Shown here one piece after another: positions 37,306 to 47,472 of a DNA stretch of 64,000 nucleotides. The first letter of the stretch is position 1. Each line of letters starts with the position of its first letter. The stretch lies in NCBI GenBank assembly GCA_002898575.1, contig BEHT01000011.1:1-64000 (forward strand), written 5' to 3'. Both the position numbers and the translations under genes were made by a program. The notes beneath the pieces are model-generated. The model saw only the letters and a list, made by a program, of their open reading frames with translations. It was not told the DNA's origin and did not search any database. This DNA comes from a bacterium HR17. GTDB lineage: Bacteria > Armatimonadota > Fervidibacteria > Fervidibacterales > Fervidibacteraceae.

Positions 37306-37406
37306 TCGGAGGGCGTGTCTCCTGACACGCCTTTACGGTTTTCATGTCATTTTTTCGGCGGCTCAGGAGAGCCGCCCTCCGACCAAACCCCCGTTATTCA
37401 ACACAA
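37306..37406. repeat. Structured repeat, single unit
   Basis: One unit at 37306-37382: TCGGAGG, hairpin GGCGTGTC-TCCT-GACACGCC, a longer AT-rich spacer, hairpin GGCGGCTC-AGGA-GAGCCGCC, and CTCCGA. The tail CCCCCGTTATTCAACACAA follows. GTTGAAT at 37280-37286 mirrors ATTCAAC at 37396-37402 and may mark element ends. It lies between feoA and feoB. Confidence 0.88.
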
Positions 37407-37610
37407 CAACGCCGTAGCAACTAAGGACCGTTAATTTGTTGAACAGCGCACCGTTGGTCATTCGGACATTACCCCATGGCGCTACCGTCAGAGCCTTTTG
37501 CGCCACCAAGTTGCCTTCCCCCTTGTGTCGGTCATTTCCGCTGTGGACGCGGCGTGCCTCCCATCGCACGGTTTATTGGTGGAGACCTTTTGTGGGAGCC
37601 CTCAAGGTTT
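37407..37610. other. Non-coding spacer between repeat and feoA
   Basis: No convincing gene, RNA or promoter was recognised. Short open frames here have no ribosome site, no family resemblance, and one runs into the repeat. Confidence 0.6.
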
Positions 37611-37895
37611 TTACGGCGGCTGAGGTTCTACCAGCAACAACTGGGCATCCCGTTTGCGCAGGGCGAGGCGGAAGCCACGCATGCGAATTTCCATCGGGTC
37701 ACCGAAAGCCGCAGTGCGCACGACTTCAACTTCGGTGCCAGGCACGATGCCTAACGCCATCAACCGATGGGCGAGAGGGTTGGGGGCGTTGATAGCGCGC
37801 AAAACCGCTTTCTGGTTTGGTTGCAGTTCGCTCAACGGCAGCCAGCGGTCACGCCGGTCGGCGTTTGCTTCGTCGGGGCGATGCCGCTTTGACAT
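37611..37895 (-). CDS. feoA: FeoA-family SH3-like protein
   Basis: 94 residues. WLPLSELQPNQKAVLRAI and LMALGIVPGTEVEVVRTAAFGDPMEIRMRG are the typical FeoA beta-barrel motifs. FeoA is a cytosolic helper of FeoB. The start has GAGGTGAAGG upstream and overlaps the regulator gene by 47 bases, so the two are translationally coupled. A 20-residue charged N-terminal extension is unusual. Confidence 0.92.
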   Translation of the reverse strand: MSKRHRPDEANADRRDRWLPLSELQPNQKAVLRAINAPNPLAHRLMALGIVPGTEVEVVRTAAFGDPMEIRMRGFRLALRKRDAQLLLVEPQPP

Positions 37896-38568
37896 TTGCC
37901 TTCACCTCGGCTAACGGACGGACGAAAACATGGTGGGCTACCTCTTGACCTAAAGCGTGGGTGCGGTCGTCCACTTGCACCCAAATCGGACCGCCAAAAG
38001 GTTCGCGGCGCAGCACCGTGACGATGGCGTGAGGCACCAAACCCAACTCTTCCAAGTATCGGAGCATCTCTGTGTCGCTGTCGCTGACGCGGACGATCAA
38101 AAACTTTTGCCCATGAGGCGCTTCCGAAAGGGATTGATGGGGGGGCTCGTCAAAATGCCCTTCCTTCGTCGGGATGGGGTGTCCGTGTGGGTCATGGGTC
38201 GGGTTGCCCAAAGCGGCGGCGATCAAGTCTTCCAACTCCTCGGAAAGGGCGTGTTCCAACCGCTCGGCTTCCTCATGGACTTTGTGCAGGGGCATGTTCA
38301 GCGCTTGGCGCAAGTAAAGTTCCAGTAGACGGTGGTGGCGGATGATTTCCAGCGCCATCCGTTCGCCCGTCGGCGTCAGCCGCACACCCTTGTAGGCGCT
38401 ATACTGGACAAGCCTCAGACGAGCCAGTTTCTTGAGCATGTTGGTCACCGAAGCAGGCTTGACCCTCATGGCTTTGGCGATCGCCTGCGTCGTGACCTTC
38501 GCGTCCTTTTGCTGCAACTTGTAAATCACCTTCAGGTAATCTTCCATCGCAGGCGTCAGCGTCCGCAT
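37849..38568 (-). CDS. DtxR/MntR-family metal-dependent repressor
   Basis: 239 residues: winged-helix N-terminus (MEDYLKVIYKLQ; AIAKAMRVKPASVTNMLKKL), a metal-binding dimerisation domain (HHRLLELYLRQ; HEEAERLEHALS) and a C-terminal SH3/FeoA-like domain. In the presence of Fe2+ or Mn2+ such proteins repress uptake genes. It leads the feoA operon, and a palindrome overlaps its own promoter, so autoregulation by iron is likely. Confidence 0.93.
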   Translation of the reverse strand: MRTLTPAMEDYLKVIYKLQQKDAKVTTQAIAKAMRVKPASVTNMLKKLARLRLVQYSAYKGVRLTPTGERMALEIIRHHRLLELYLRQALNMPLHKVHEEAERLEHALSEELEDLIAAALGNPTHDPHGHPIPTKEGHFDEPPHQSLSEAPHGQKFLIVRVSDSDTEMLRYLEELGLVPHAIVTVLRREPFGGPIWVQVDDRTHALGQEVAHHVFVRPLAEVKANVKAASPRRSKRRPA

Positions 38569-38591
38569 TTTAGAACCACCTTCAGAACAAG

Positions 38592-38634
38592 TTTAGCCAA
38601 CGCTAAATATGGCACAAGGGTAACGCTAACGCAA
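38592..38634 (-). promoter_or_regulatory. Promoter and candidate operator of the DtxR-family gene
   Basis: On the minus strand TTGCGT (38634-38629) and CATATT (38611-38606) are 17 bases apart. TTTAGC-GTTG-GCTAAA (38607-38592), a perfect palindrome resembling DtxR/IdeR boxes, overlaps the -10 end and the likely transcription start. Confidence 0.55.
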
Positions 38635-38648
38635 GGGACGAGCGGCGA

Positions 38649-39362
38649 TTAAACGAGGCGCCGCAGTTGACTTAAGATGACGGGCAGCATCTCTTCGGGT
38701 GGCTCGGGGACTTGGACGAGGCTGACAAACCCTGCGTATTCGCATTCCCGCAGCAACTCAAAGGCGGGGCACCAAACGAGTGCCGTCGGCAAGTGCACGA
38801 CGCGCAAGTGCACATGGACAGCGAAGGGAGCGACCATCGCGACGGCATCCCACTGCGACGAGGTTGGCGCCAAGTCTGTCGCGATTGACAGACATGCCCC
38901 GACGAAAGGCGAATTGAGGTCATCTAACAGTCGCAAAAACCCTTCCGGGTCGCCGCATTCGTGCGCCCAAAACAAGGCGACGGGCATTCCCCACGCCTCC
39001 GCCTGCCCCGCGATGGCGGCGACCTTCTCGGCGTAAGGGCGCCAATCGTTGACTCCACTCAAGCAAAGGGCGTGGGCGCCCAGTTGATGGGCGATTTGTA
39101 AGGCTTGCGCCAATGTTTCGCACTCCACCCGCTCAGGTGTGGGCGGCAGCGTCCATGTCACAGCAGCCAAGGCGAGGTCGTTCTCCTGTATCTGCTGCCG
39201 CAAGGTCGCCAGATACTCCCAGCGGAGCGTGGGCAGATGTTCAGCCGCCAGTTCCACGCCGTCTAACTTAAGCACGGCGGCGCTGGCGAGGAACGCATTG
39301 AGCGACATCTGCCCCCCTCGCAACGACGGCACTACGCAACAGGTGCTGCAAGCCCAACGCAT
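38649..39362 (-). CDS. Xylose-isomerase-like TIM-barrel protein
   Basis: 237 residues. KLDGVELAAEHLP, LGAHALCLSGVNDW, VALFWAHECGDPEGFLRLLDD and VGACLSIATDLA follow the sugar phosphate isomerase/epimerase fold, but the metal ligands are incomplete compared with true isomerases. The ATG at 39362 follows GGAGGTGG. It is directly downstream of the MocA-like gene and may share its operon; the substrate is unknown. Confidence 0.65.
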   Translation of the reverse strand: MRWACSTCCVVPSLRGGQMSLNAFLASAAVLKLDGVELAAEHLPTLRWEYLATLRQQIQENDLALAAVTWTLPPTPERVECETLAQALQIAHQLGAHALCLSGVNDWRPYAEKVAAIAGQAEAWGMPVALFWAHECGDPEGFLRLLDDLNSPFVGACLSIATDLAPTSSQWDAVAMVAPFAVHVHLRVVHLPTALVWCPAFELLRECEYAGFVSLVQVPEPPEEMLPVILSQLRRLV

Positions 39363-39385
39363 GGCGGCGAGCCACCTCCTGCCGG

Positions 39386-40024
39386 TCAAAATTTTGCCGG
39401 CAGGTTTGCCTGTTGTTGGCGCCGGGCTTGCCAAAGGCGAAGCAGATGCCGGTAATCGTCCCAACTGTCCACATCGGTGACGACGCCTTCGTCGTCCACG
39501 GGCACTGTCAACGGACGAAATTGCGCCCCGTGCACCAGCGGGCGCAACCCCTGTGGGCTGCGAAAATGCAGCACCGTTTCATACATCGCCGCGCGAAAAG
39601 CGACGGGGTGGCCGTGCCGCCTGCGGAAGGTTGGCACTGCGATGAGACGGTCACTGGACAACAACGCCGCGACGAGGTGATGCACCGTCTCTGGCAAGAT
39701 CAAAGGCATGTCGGCGGGGGCGATGAGGAACGCGGTGAGGGTGTCTGACGACAGCGCCCGCAGCCCACATCGCACGCTGTCAATCATCTCTGCCGCTGGG
39801 TCGGGGTTGAAAGCGAAGCGAACGGGGTAGTCCCGCAGCGCCCGTTGAACAGCTAAGGCATAAGCGCCCACGACGATGACGAGTTCGCTGACGCTGGCGC
39901 CGAGAAAAGTGCGCACGGCGCACTCTACCAGCGTGTGTTCGCCCAGCGGCAACAGAAGTTTGCCGCCGCCCATGCGGCTGCCTTGACCAGCGGCTACCAA
40001 AACGGCGGCGACCTTCGGTTCCAT
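39386..40024 (-). CDS. MocA/MobA-like nucleotidyltransferase
   Basis: 212 residues. The nucleotide-binding motif AAVLVAAGQGSRMGGGKLLL and IAPADMPL (metal site) match the MobA-like NTP-transferase family, particularly MocA (CTP:molybdopterin cytidylyltransferase), which serves xanthine-oxidase-family enzymes. The ATG at 40024 follows AAAGGAG. An FAD subunit of that enzyme class is encoded at 15.8 kb. A role as another NDP-forming transferase cannot be excluded. Confidence 0.8.
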   Translation of the reverse strand: MEPKVAAVLVAAGQGSRMGGGKLLLPLGEHTLVECAVRTFLGASVSELVIVVGAYALAVQRALRDYPVRFAFNPDPAAEMIDSVRCGLRALSSDTLTAFLIAPADMPLILPETVHHLVAALLSSDRLIAVPTFRRRHGHPVAFRAAMYETVLHFRSPQGLRPLVHGAQFRPLTVPVDDEGVVTDVDSWDDYRHLLRLWQARRQQQANLPAKF

Positions 40025-40094
40025 CGGCGCGTTGCTCCTTTGCGCGTTGCGGTGCGCGAGAGCGTCGCTGTCCATCTTAGCGCGCCCGGCAGGC

Positions 40095-40100
40095 TATAAT
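40095..40100 (+). promoter_or_regulatory. -10 box upstream of pheT
   Basis: A consensus TATAAT lies 65 bases before the pheT start in the spacer shared with the divergent MocA-like gene. No clear -35 box is found at 16-18 bases. Confidence 0.4.
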
Positions 40101-40164
40101 CCATGACGCCCCGAGACTGCGACGAGTGCAAGCAAAACCTAAGAGGTGAAAGGCGGCTGAGACG

Positions 40165-42225
<2,061 letters not shown>

Positions 42226-42300
42226 ACTGCATCGTGGCACTTCCGACGCTCGGTGCGCTATCGTTTTAGTGCGAACGCGCACAAAGGAGGGACGAACCGC

Positions 42301-42654
42301 ATGCCAACTGTGCCGACTTCCTCCGCTAAAGCCGCTCGGCAGGACAAGAAGAAGGGCGAAAAGGCGTGGATTGAGACGAACTTTTGTTCGGGCTGCGAAG
42401 CCTGCGTGGACATCTGTCCCGTTGACTGTATCTTGACCGTTCAACGCCCTATTGCCCCGCCGTGGTATAACGAGAAGGTTTGCGTCATTGATGTCGCGCG
42501 GTGCACGGGTTGCCGGCTGTGCTGGGAGGTGTGCCCGTGGGACTGCATCGTGATGGTCAGTCAAGACGAAGTGGAGGAAGTGCTGCCGCTGGTGATGGGG
42601 CAAAGGACCAAACAAAGCGATGAACTTGTCGCCGCCGGCGAAGCCAACGCGTAA
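42301..42654 (+). CDS. Ferredoxin with two [4Fe-4S] clusters
   Basis: 117 residues. Two cluster motifs: CSGCEACVDICPVDC and CTGCRLCWEVCPWDC, each with the CxxCxxCxxxCP spacing and a Cys that completes the pair. A 30-residue Lys-rich N-terminal extension precedes the first. The ATG follows AAAGGAGGGA. Electron carrier, cytosolic; partners could be the siroheme reductase, but no operon link is visible. Confidence 0.9.
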   Translation: MPTVPTSSAKAARQDKKKGEKAWIETNFCSGCEACVDICPVDCILTVQRPIAPPWYNEKVCVIDVARCTGCRLCWEVCPWDCIVMVSQDEVEEVLPLVMGQRTKQSDELVAAGEANA

Positions 42655-42918
42655 GCCGTTGTCCAAAGGCACCGACATGTCGCGCCTGTTTTACCGAACG
42701 GCGTGCCCGATGCCGTCTTGAAGGGCATGCCGTCGGTGTGTTGCATGTTTCGCCAGCGCGAGGGTGCTGTCTTCGGGGCGTTGAAAAGGGCTTGTCCATT
42801 TGCCGTGCTCAGCTTTTCCCCTTGTTGCCAAGGACGAAATCTGACCTTCCAGCCCCGACCCTGACGGGTCTCGGCGAAATGGGGGTCAGCATATTACCTA
42901 AAGGGACGGTGAACACCG
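42655..42918. other. 264-base spacer before the aldo/keto reductase gene
   Basis: No gene or recognised riboswitch. A short hairpin GACCC-TGAC-GGGTC lies near 42860 in the probable leader. Confidence 0.5.
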
Positions 42919-43857
42919 ATGGCGGGTTGGAAGCGGCGGGCGTTTTTGAAAGCGTTGGGCGCCACGATGGTCGCATCGGCAACAGGGAGCGTCGCGGCGA
43001 ACGCCCCGCTCCCAACGCGCACGCTGGGACGCACGGGCGTTCAAGTGCCGACGCTGGGATTAGGCTTCGGACCTCTCGGGATGGGACGAAACGCAAAAGA
43101 GGCAACGGCGTTGCTGGAAGCGGCGGTTGAGTTAGGTGTGACTTACTGGGATGCGGCGCCGACTTATGGGCGGGCACATGAATTCATCGGCAATATCTTG
43201 CCGAAGGTGCGCGACAAGGTGTTTTTGGTGACCAAAACGGCGACGGACGATGGACAACGGGCGCTGGCGATTTTGGAAAACGCCCTGCGGACTTTACGCA
43301 CCGACTGTGTGGACTTGGTGCATGTGCACAACATCGGCGATTATGACCCCAACCGCGTGTTGGGCAAAGGGGGTGTGCTGGCGGGGTTGCGAGAAGCGCA
43401 AAAGCGCGGTTGGGTGCGTTTCGTCGGGTTGAGTGGGCACTTGCGTCCCTCGGTCATGGCAAAAGTGTTGGACACGGGTGAGTTTGATGTCGTCATGCCC
43501 GCGATGAATTTTGCCGACCGCTTCACCTACGACTTTGAAGGCAAAGTGTTGCCTATCGCCCGCAAACACCGAGTCGGTGTCGTCGCGATGAAGGTGATGG
43601 CAGCGCCGCAGTTCGGTTACCATCGCCCTAACCCCGGCAAACTCGCCGACTACGCCGACTTTGCCATCCGCTATGTGCTGAGTTTTCCCGAAGTCGCTTG
43701 CGCCGTCGTCGGCATGTTCACCGTTGATGAACTGAAGCGCAACTGCGAAGTCGTTCGCCAGTTCAAACCGCTGACAGATACCGAACGCGAGCGGCTCATG
43801 ACGATTGGCAAGCAATTGGCGCAGCAATGGGGACAGCATTACGGTGACCCGACATGA
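42919..43857 (+). CDS. Tat-exported aldo/keto reductase
   Basis: 312 residues. The N-terminus WKRRAFLKALGATMVAS is a clear twin-arginine signal. The AKR fold follows: RTLGRTGVQVPTLGLG, catalytic Asp/Tyr in YWDAAPTYG, Lys in LVTKTAT and His in VHVHNIGD complete the tetrad. Export is odd because these enzymes need NADPH, so the cofactor may be acquired before export. The next gene overlaps by 4 bases. Confidence 0.88.
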   Translation: MAGWKRRAFLKALGATMVASATGSVAANAPLPTRTLGRTGVQVPTLGLGFGPLGMGRNAKEATALLEAAVELGVTYWDAAPTYGRAHEFIGNILPKVRDKVFLVTKTATDDGQRALAILENALRTLRTDCVDLVHVHNIGDYDPNRVLGKGGVLAGLREAQKRGWVRFVGLSGHLRPSVMAKVLDTGEFDVVMPAMNFADRFTYDFEGKVLPIARKHRVGVVAMKVMAAPQFGYHRPNPGKLADYADFAIRYVLSFPEVACAVVGMFTVDELKRNCEVVRQFKPLTDTERERLMTIGKQLAQQWGQHYGDPT

Positions 43858-44141
43858 CCGCCGATGAGGTGACCGAAATGGTCAAGTGGCTGATCGCCGT
43901 CGTCGTCGCAGCAGCGGTCGTCGCTATGCTCGTGTATTTTCGGCAACAGCGCCGGCGAACGCAGCCGCAACCGGAAGCGGCTGGTGACCCCTTCACCATC
44001 CCGAAACCGCAGCGCATAGAGACCGCCATCGCCACGCTGGAGCAAATCTTGGACGAAACCGACGACCCCGTTATCCGCGAGGCGGTGCAAAATCGGTTAA
44101 AGCAATTGCGAGCGGAGCAGCAACGGTCGCAGCAAAGGTAG
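43854..44141 (+). CDS. Small membrane-anchored helical protein
   Basis: 95 residues, unknown family. A single N-terminal helix (WLIAVVVAAAVVAMLVYF) is followed by a basic stretch and a helical, Glu/Arg-rich domain. It starts with ATGA overlapping the aldo/keto reductase stop, so it is translationally coupled to it and perhaps functionally linked at the membrane. Confidence 0.7.
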   Translation: MTADEVTEMVKWLIAVVVAAAVVAMLVYFRQQRRRTQPQPEAAGDPFTIPKPQRIETAIATLEQILDETDDPVIREAVQNRLKQLRAEQQRSQQR

Positions 44142-44176
44142 CCCGAAGGAATCCGCACGAAGGAGCGTGAAGGGCG

Positions 44177-44803
44177 ATGCGCTGGATGCTGGCGGTGATG
44201 TTGATAGGCAGCGGTAGCGTCGCGATGGGACAAATGCGGTCACCTTACGAGACGCACCCCCACTATGTTTGGGCGTTGGGACCGTCCTTTTTCGCCCACC
44301 ACACGACCCACACCGACAGCGAAGTGGTGGATAACGCCATCGGCATTTTGACGGGCATCGGCGACTTTTGCTGGCACGAAGGCTACCACTTCCAACTCAT
44401 CCGCATCCTGAAGGCAGCGGTTGAGTTAGACCCGACTTTCGGCGACGCCTACGAAAACGCGGCGTGGCTGCTGGTCAGTTACGACCGCAAGGACGAAGCG
44501 CTGGCGCTGCTCCAACGCTACTTGCAAGCCGCACCCGACCGCTACGAGCCTTATTGGGAACTGGGCTGGTTCTACTACCACTGGCAAAAAGACCCTGCCG
44601 CCGCCATCCCTTGGCTGGAGAAGGCGGTGCGGTTTCCGCATCCGCCGCAGATTGAGCACACGCTGGCACACGCTTATGAGCGGGTGGGACGACCGCAGGA
44701 CGCTTTGCGGGTGTGGGGGAACAAGTTGAAGCGCTATCCCAACGACCCTGTCGCCAAACGGCATTACGAACGGTTGCGAAAACAGTTGCAGCCCAGTTTG
44801 TAG
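44177..44803 (+). CDS. Secreted TPR-repeat protein
   Basis: 208 residues. A signal peptide (LAVMLIGSGSVAMG) precedes a His-rich segment and about three tetratricopeptide repeats (AAVELDPTFGDAYENAAWLL; YLQAAPDRYEPYWELGWFYY; RVGRPQDALRVWGNKLKRYP). TPR domains hold protein partners; the partner is unknown. It is the last gene of the group with the exported aldo/keto reductase. Confidence 0.75.
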   Translation: MRWMLAVMLIGSGSVAMGQMRSPYETHPHYVWALGPSFFAHHTTHTDSEVVDNAIGILTGIGDFCWHEGYHFQLIRILKAAVELDPTFGDAYENAAWLLVSYDRKDEALALLQRYLQAAPDRYEPYWELGWFYYHWQKDPAAAIPWLEKAVRFPHPPQIEHTLAHAYERVGRPQDALRVWGNKLKRYPNDPVAKRHYERLRKQLQPSL

Positions 44804-44861
44804 GCGATGTAGCGTCGCACCGACCTATCGGATGCATGCGTCCGATGGAGGCACTTTTGCG

Positions 44862-46283
44862 ATGGCGGAACGACAGTGGGATGTCGTCGTGATTGGAGGC
44901 GGACCAGCAGGTTACACCGCTGCCATCCGCGCCGTGCAACACGGGTTGCGCCCGCTGTTGGTGGAACGGGCGGAGTTGGGCGGGACTTGTTTGAACCGAG
45001 GGTGTATCCCGTCCAAAGCCCTTATCCATTGCGCCAAAGTGTGGCAACAGGTGCGACACGCTGAACGCTTTGGCGTCATCGTTAGTGGGGCGTGCAAGGA
45101 TTGGCAAGGAATGCGGGCGTGGGCGGACCGAACGGTCGCGACTTTGCGGCGCGGGTTGCAAACGCTGTTGCGCCACCACGGCGTCACTGTTTGGCGCGGC
45201 GAGGCACAACCCGTCAGCGAACATGAGTTGCGCCTCACGCTGCCTGACGGCACAGTGCAAACGGTCACGACCCATGCGACGATTTGGGCGACGGGGTCAT
45301 CGCCGAACATGTTGCCCCACCATCCCGACGCGCCCGTGTTCACGGAAGAGCAAGCGCTATTTTGGGACGCGTTGCCCGACCGCCTCGTGGTCATTGGCGG
45401 GGGCGCATCAGGTGTGGAGTTGGCGTGGCTGTTCAATGCGTTGGGCGTGCGGGTGACACTGCTGGAAATGTTGCCCCGCTTGCTGCCGGTGATGGACGCG
45501 GAAATTGCCGACGCGCTAGCCGATGCGTTGCAGCGACAAGGCATTGTGGTGCGCACAAGCGTTAAGGTGGAGCGCATTGACGCCACGAACGGGCGCGCGC
45601 TCGTGCATTGCAGCGACGGAACACAATTGGATGCCGATGCGGTAATTTGCGCTGTCGGGCGCAAACCCAACAGCGAACCGTTGCGACCGTTAGGCGTGAC
45701 GCTGAACGCGGACGGGACGGTGGCGGTGAACGCGTGGCAGCAAACGAGTGCGCCAACCGCCTTTGCCGTCGGCGATGTCGTGCGCGGCGGTGGGACAGCG
45801 CATGGCGGGATGGCGGAAGGCGAACGAGCGGCAAAGGCTGTCGCCCATTGGCTGCACCGGCGCACTTTGCCGCCACCGCCTGAACCGTTGGTCGTGCCCT
45901 TTTGTGTCTACTGTGAGCCGCAAGCGGTGCGGATGGGCTTAACGGAAGCAGATGCCCGCAAGGGAGGTTACGAGGTGGTGATCAGTCGCTTTGCGTGGCG
46001 GGCGTGTGGGGCGGCAGTGGTGACGGGGGAGACGGAGGGCTTCGTCAAAATTGTTGCGGACAAAAAAACAGAGCGCATCTTAGGTGTGCACATTCTCGGC
46101 ACCGATGCGGCAAACTTAAACGGCGAAGCGGGAGCGTTAGTGGCACACGGTCAAACAGTGGGGCGAGCCGTGACCCTCGTGCGGCAGCATCCCAGTCTCA
46201 GTGAGGGGTTAGGAGAAGCCCTTTGGGCGTTGTTAGGCATCCCGCTCCACAGCGCGCATCGGTCGGAACGGAGGCGACCTTGA
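44862..46283 (+). CDS. lpd: Dihydrolipoamide dehydrogenase (E3)
   Basis: 473 residues. FAD motif VVVIGGGPAGYTAAI, redox disulfide GTCLNRGCIPSK, NAD motif VVIGGGASGVELAWL and C-terminal catalytic HPSLSE. It reoxidises lipoyl groups of 2-oxoacid dehydrogenase or glycine-cleavage complexes. The ATG at 44862 is 10 bases after GGAGG. E1/E2 genes are absent nearby. A CheY-like gene starts inside its stop (TGATG). Confidence 0.92.
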   Translation: MAERQWDVVVIGGGPAGYTAAIRAVQHGLRPLLVERAELGGTCLNRGCIPSKALIHCAKVWQQVRHAERFGVIVSGACKDWQGMRAWADRTVATLRRGLQTLLRHHGVTVWRGEAQPVSEHELRLTLPDGTVQTVTTHATIWATGSSPNMLPHHPDAPVFTEEQALFWDALPDRLVVIGGGASGVELAWLFNALGVRVTLLEMLPRLLPVMDAEIADALADALQRQGIVVRTSVKVERIDATNGRALVHCSDGTQLDADAVICAVGRKPNSEPLRPLGVTLNADGTVAVNAWQQTSAPTAFAVGDVVRGGGTAHGGMAEGERAAKAVAHWLHRRTLPPPPEPLVVPFCVYCEPQAVRMGLTEADARKGGYEVVISRFAWRACGAAVVTGETEGFVKIVADKKTERILGVHILGTDAANLNGEAGALVAHGQTVGRAVTLVRQHPSLSEGLGEALWALLGIPLHSAHRSERRRP

Positions 46284-46681
46284 TGGCGGACTACATTTTG
46301 GTCGTAGATGATGAAGAGGCAGTGCGGTCAGTTATCGCAGAGTCATTGCGGCGGGATGGGTTTGAAGTGCGGGAAGCCTGCGACGGACAGGACGCACTGG
46401 AGCAAGTTGTTGCTGATCCCCCCTCGTTGATCGTGATGGATGTTCTCATGCCCCATTTGGACGGCTTTTCCTTGTGCCGCACCATCCGACAGATGCCTGA
46501 ACCCTTCAACCGGGTGCCCATCATCATGGTCACTGCGTTGGACACCCACTTGGGTCAGCAAATGGGGCGCGAGGTGGGAGCAGACCTTTACCTGACAAAG
46601 CCGTTCAGCCCGCGCGAGTTGCGCCAGCGGGTGCGGGAGTTGTTGGCGACCCGTCAAACCTGCGAGCGCTCCGCTGATTGA
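46283..46681 (+). CDS. Single-domain response regulator (CheY-like)
   Basis: 132 residues, receiver domain only. Acidic pocket VVDDEE, phosphoacceptor Asp in IVMDVLMPHLDG, Thr in MVTALD and Lys in LTKPFSP are intact. No output domain, so it must act by protein contact. Its ATG overlaps the lpd stop. Confidence 0.93.
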   Translation: MADYILVVDDEEAVRSVIAESLRRDGFEVREACDGQDALEQVVADPPSLIVMDVLMPHLDGFSLCRTIRQMPEPFNRVPIIMVTALDTHLGQQMGREVGADLYLTKPFSPRELRQRVRELLATRQTCERSAD

Positions 46682-46720
46682 ACGACACGACAGCGTCGCC
46701 GCAAGCGGAGGGATGGGGAG

Positions 46721-47113
46721 ATGAAATGGCGTATCTTGGTCGTGGATGACGAAGTGGCAATCGTGCGCATGCTACGGGACCGGTTGGAGACAGAGGGTTT
46801 TGAAGTTTTGACGGCTTACGACGGCGTCCAAGCGTTGGAGATCGCCCGTCAGGAGCGCCCTAACCTTATCGTCATGGATGTGATGATGCCCCAGATGGAT
46901 GGGTTGACAGTGGCTCGGCTTTTGCGCGATGACCCCACAACCGCCCATATCCCTATCGTGATGCTGACCGCACGGGGACAAGAAAGCGATGAGCAAGCCG
47001 GCTACGCCGCCGGTGCCGCTCGCTATTTTACGAAACCGTTCAGCCCCCGCCAACTGGTGCAAGAAATTCGCGCCCTTTTACGAGAGGCTGCGCCGCCGCA
47101 CGAGCAGTTGTAA
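46721..47113 (+). CDS. Second single-domain response regulator (CheY-like)
   Basis: 130 residues. VVDDEVA, phosphoacceptor IVMDVMMPQMDG, MLTARG and FTKPFSP. It is clearly related to the gene just upstream (shared MDV-MP and TKPFSPR stretches), so the pair probably arose by duplication. No histidine kinase is nearby. Confidence 0.93.
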   Translation: MKWRILVVDDEVAIVRMLRDRLETEGFEVLTAYDGVQALEIARQERPNLIVMDVMMPQMDGLTVARLLRDDPTTAHIPIVMLTARGQESDEQAGYAAGAARYFTKPFSPRQLVQEIRALLREAAPPHEQL

Positions 47114-47133
47114 CCTGAATTGGGGAGGTGGCA

Positions 47134-47442
47134 ATGGTTGTGCCGCAAAAACCGTTGTACCTGCTGATCGTCACCCGCGACGGTTACGCCAAACGCACAC
47201 CGTTGGAGGAAATCAAACCGCGCCGTAAAGGCTCCAAAGGGGCATCGGCTCTGCGCGAGGAGCTAAAACTGGGCGGTGCCGCTGTCGTCAGCGACAACGG
47301 CGATGTGCTCATCGTCACCGCACGCGGACGGGTGCTGCGCACCGATGTCCGCGAAATCGCCGTCATCTCCCGCACCGGTCGGGGTGGGCGCGTCATCCAA
47401 TTGGAAGAAGGCGACCAGGTCGTCGCCGTGTTGCCACTTTAA
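47134..47442 (+). CDS. Mini-protein resembling two blades of the GyrA C-terminal domain
   Basis: 102 residues. YLLIVTRDGYAKRTPLEEI and DVLIVTARGRVLRTDVREI are two GyrA-C-type blades, ending GRVIQLEEGDQVVAVLPL. GyrA proper has six such blades and a catalytic domain, neither of which is here. It may bind and wrap DNA or a partner. The ATG at 47134 follows GGGGAGGTG and it lies 20 bases after the second CheY gene, suggesting one operon. Confidence 0.72.
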   Translation: MVVPQKPLYLLIVTRDGYAKRTPLEEIKPRRKGSKGASALREELKLGGAAVVSDNGDVLIVTARGRVLRTDVREIAVISRTGRGGRVIQLEEGDQVVAVLPL

Positions 47443-47472
47443 GACAACGGTCGTCGGAGGGCAAATCCACCG

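Noticed and set aside
37363-37569. Short minus-strand frame between feoA and feoB
   Set aside because: Its end lies in the repeat, with no ribosome site or recognisable fold.
42655-42918. Riboswitch in the long leader before the aldo/keto reductase
   Set aside because: Short hairpins only; no known aptamer core could be recognised.
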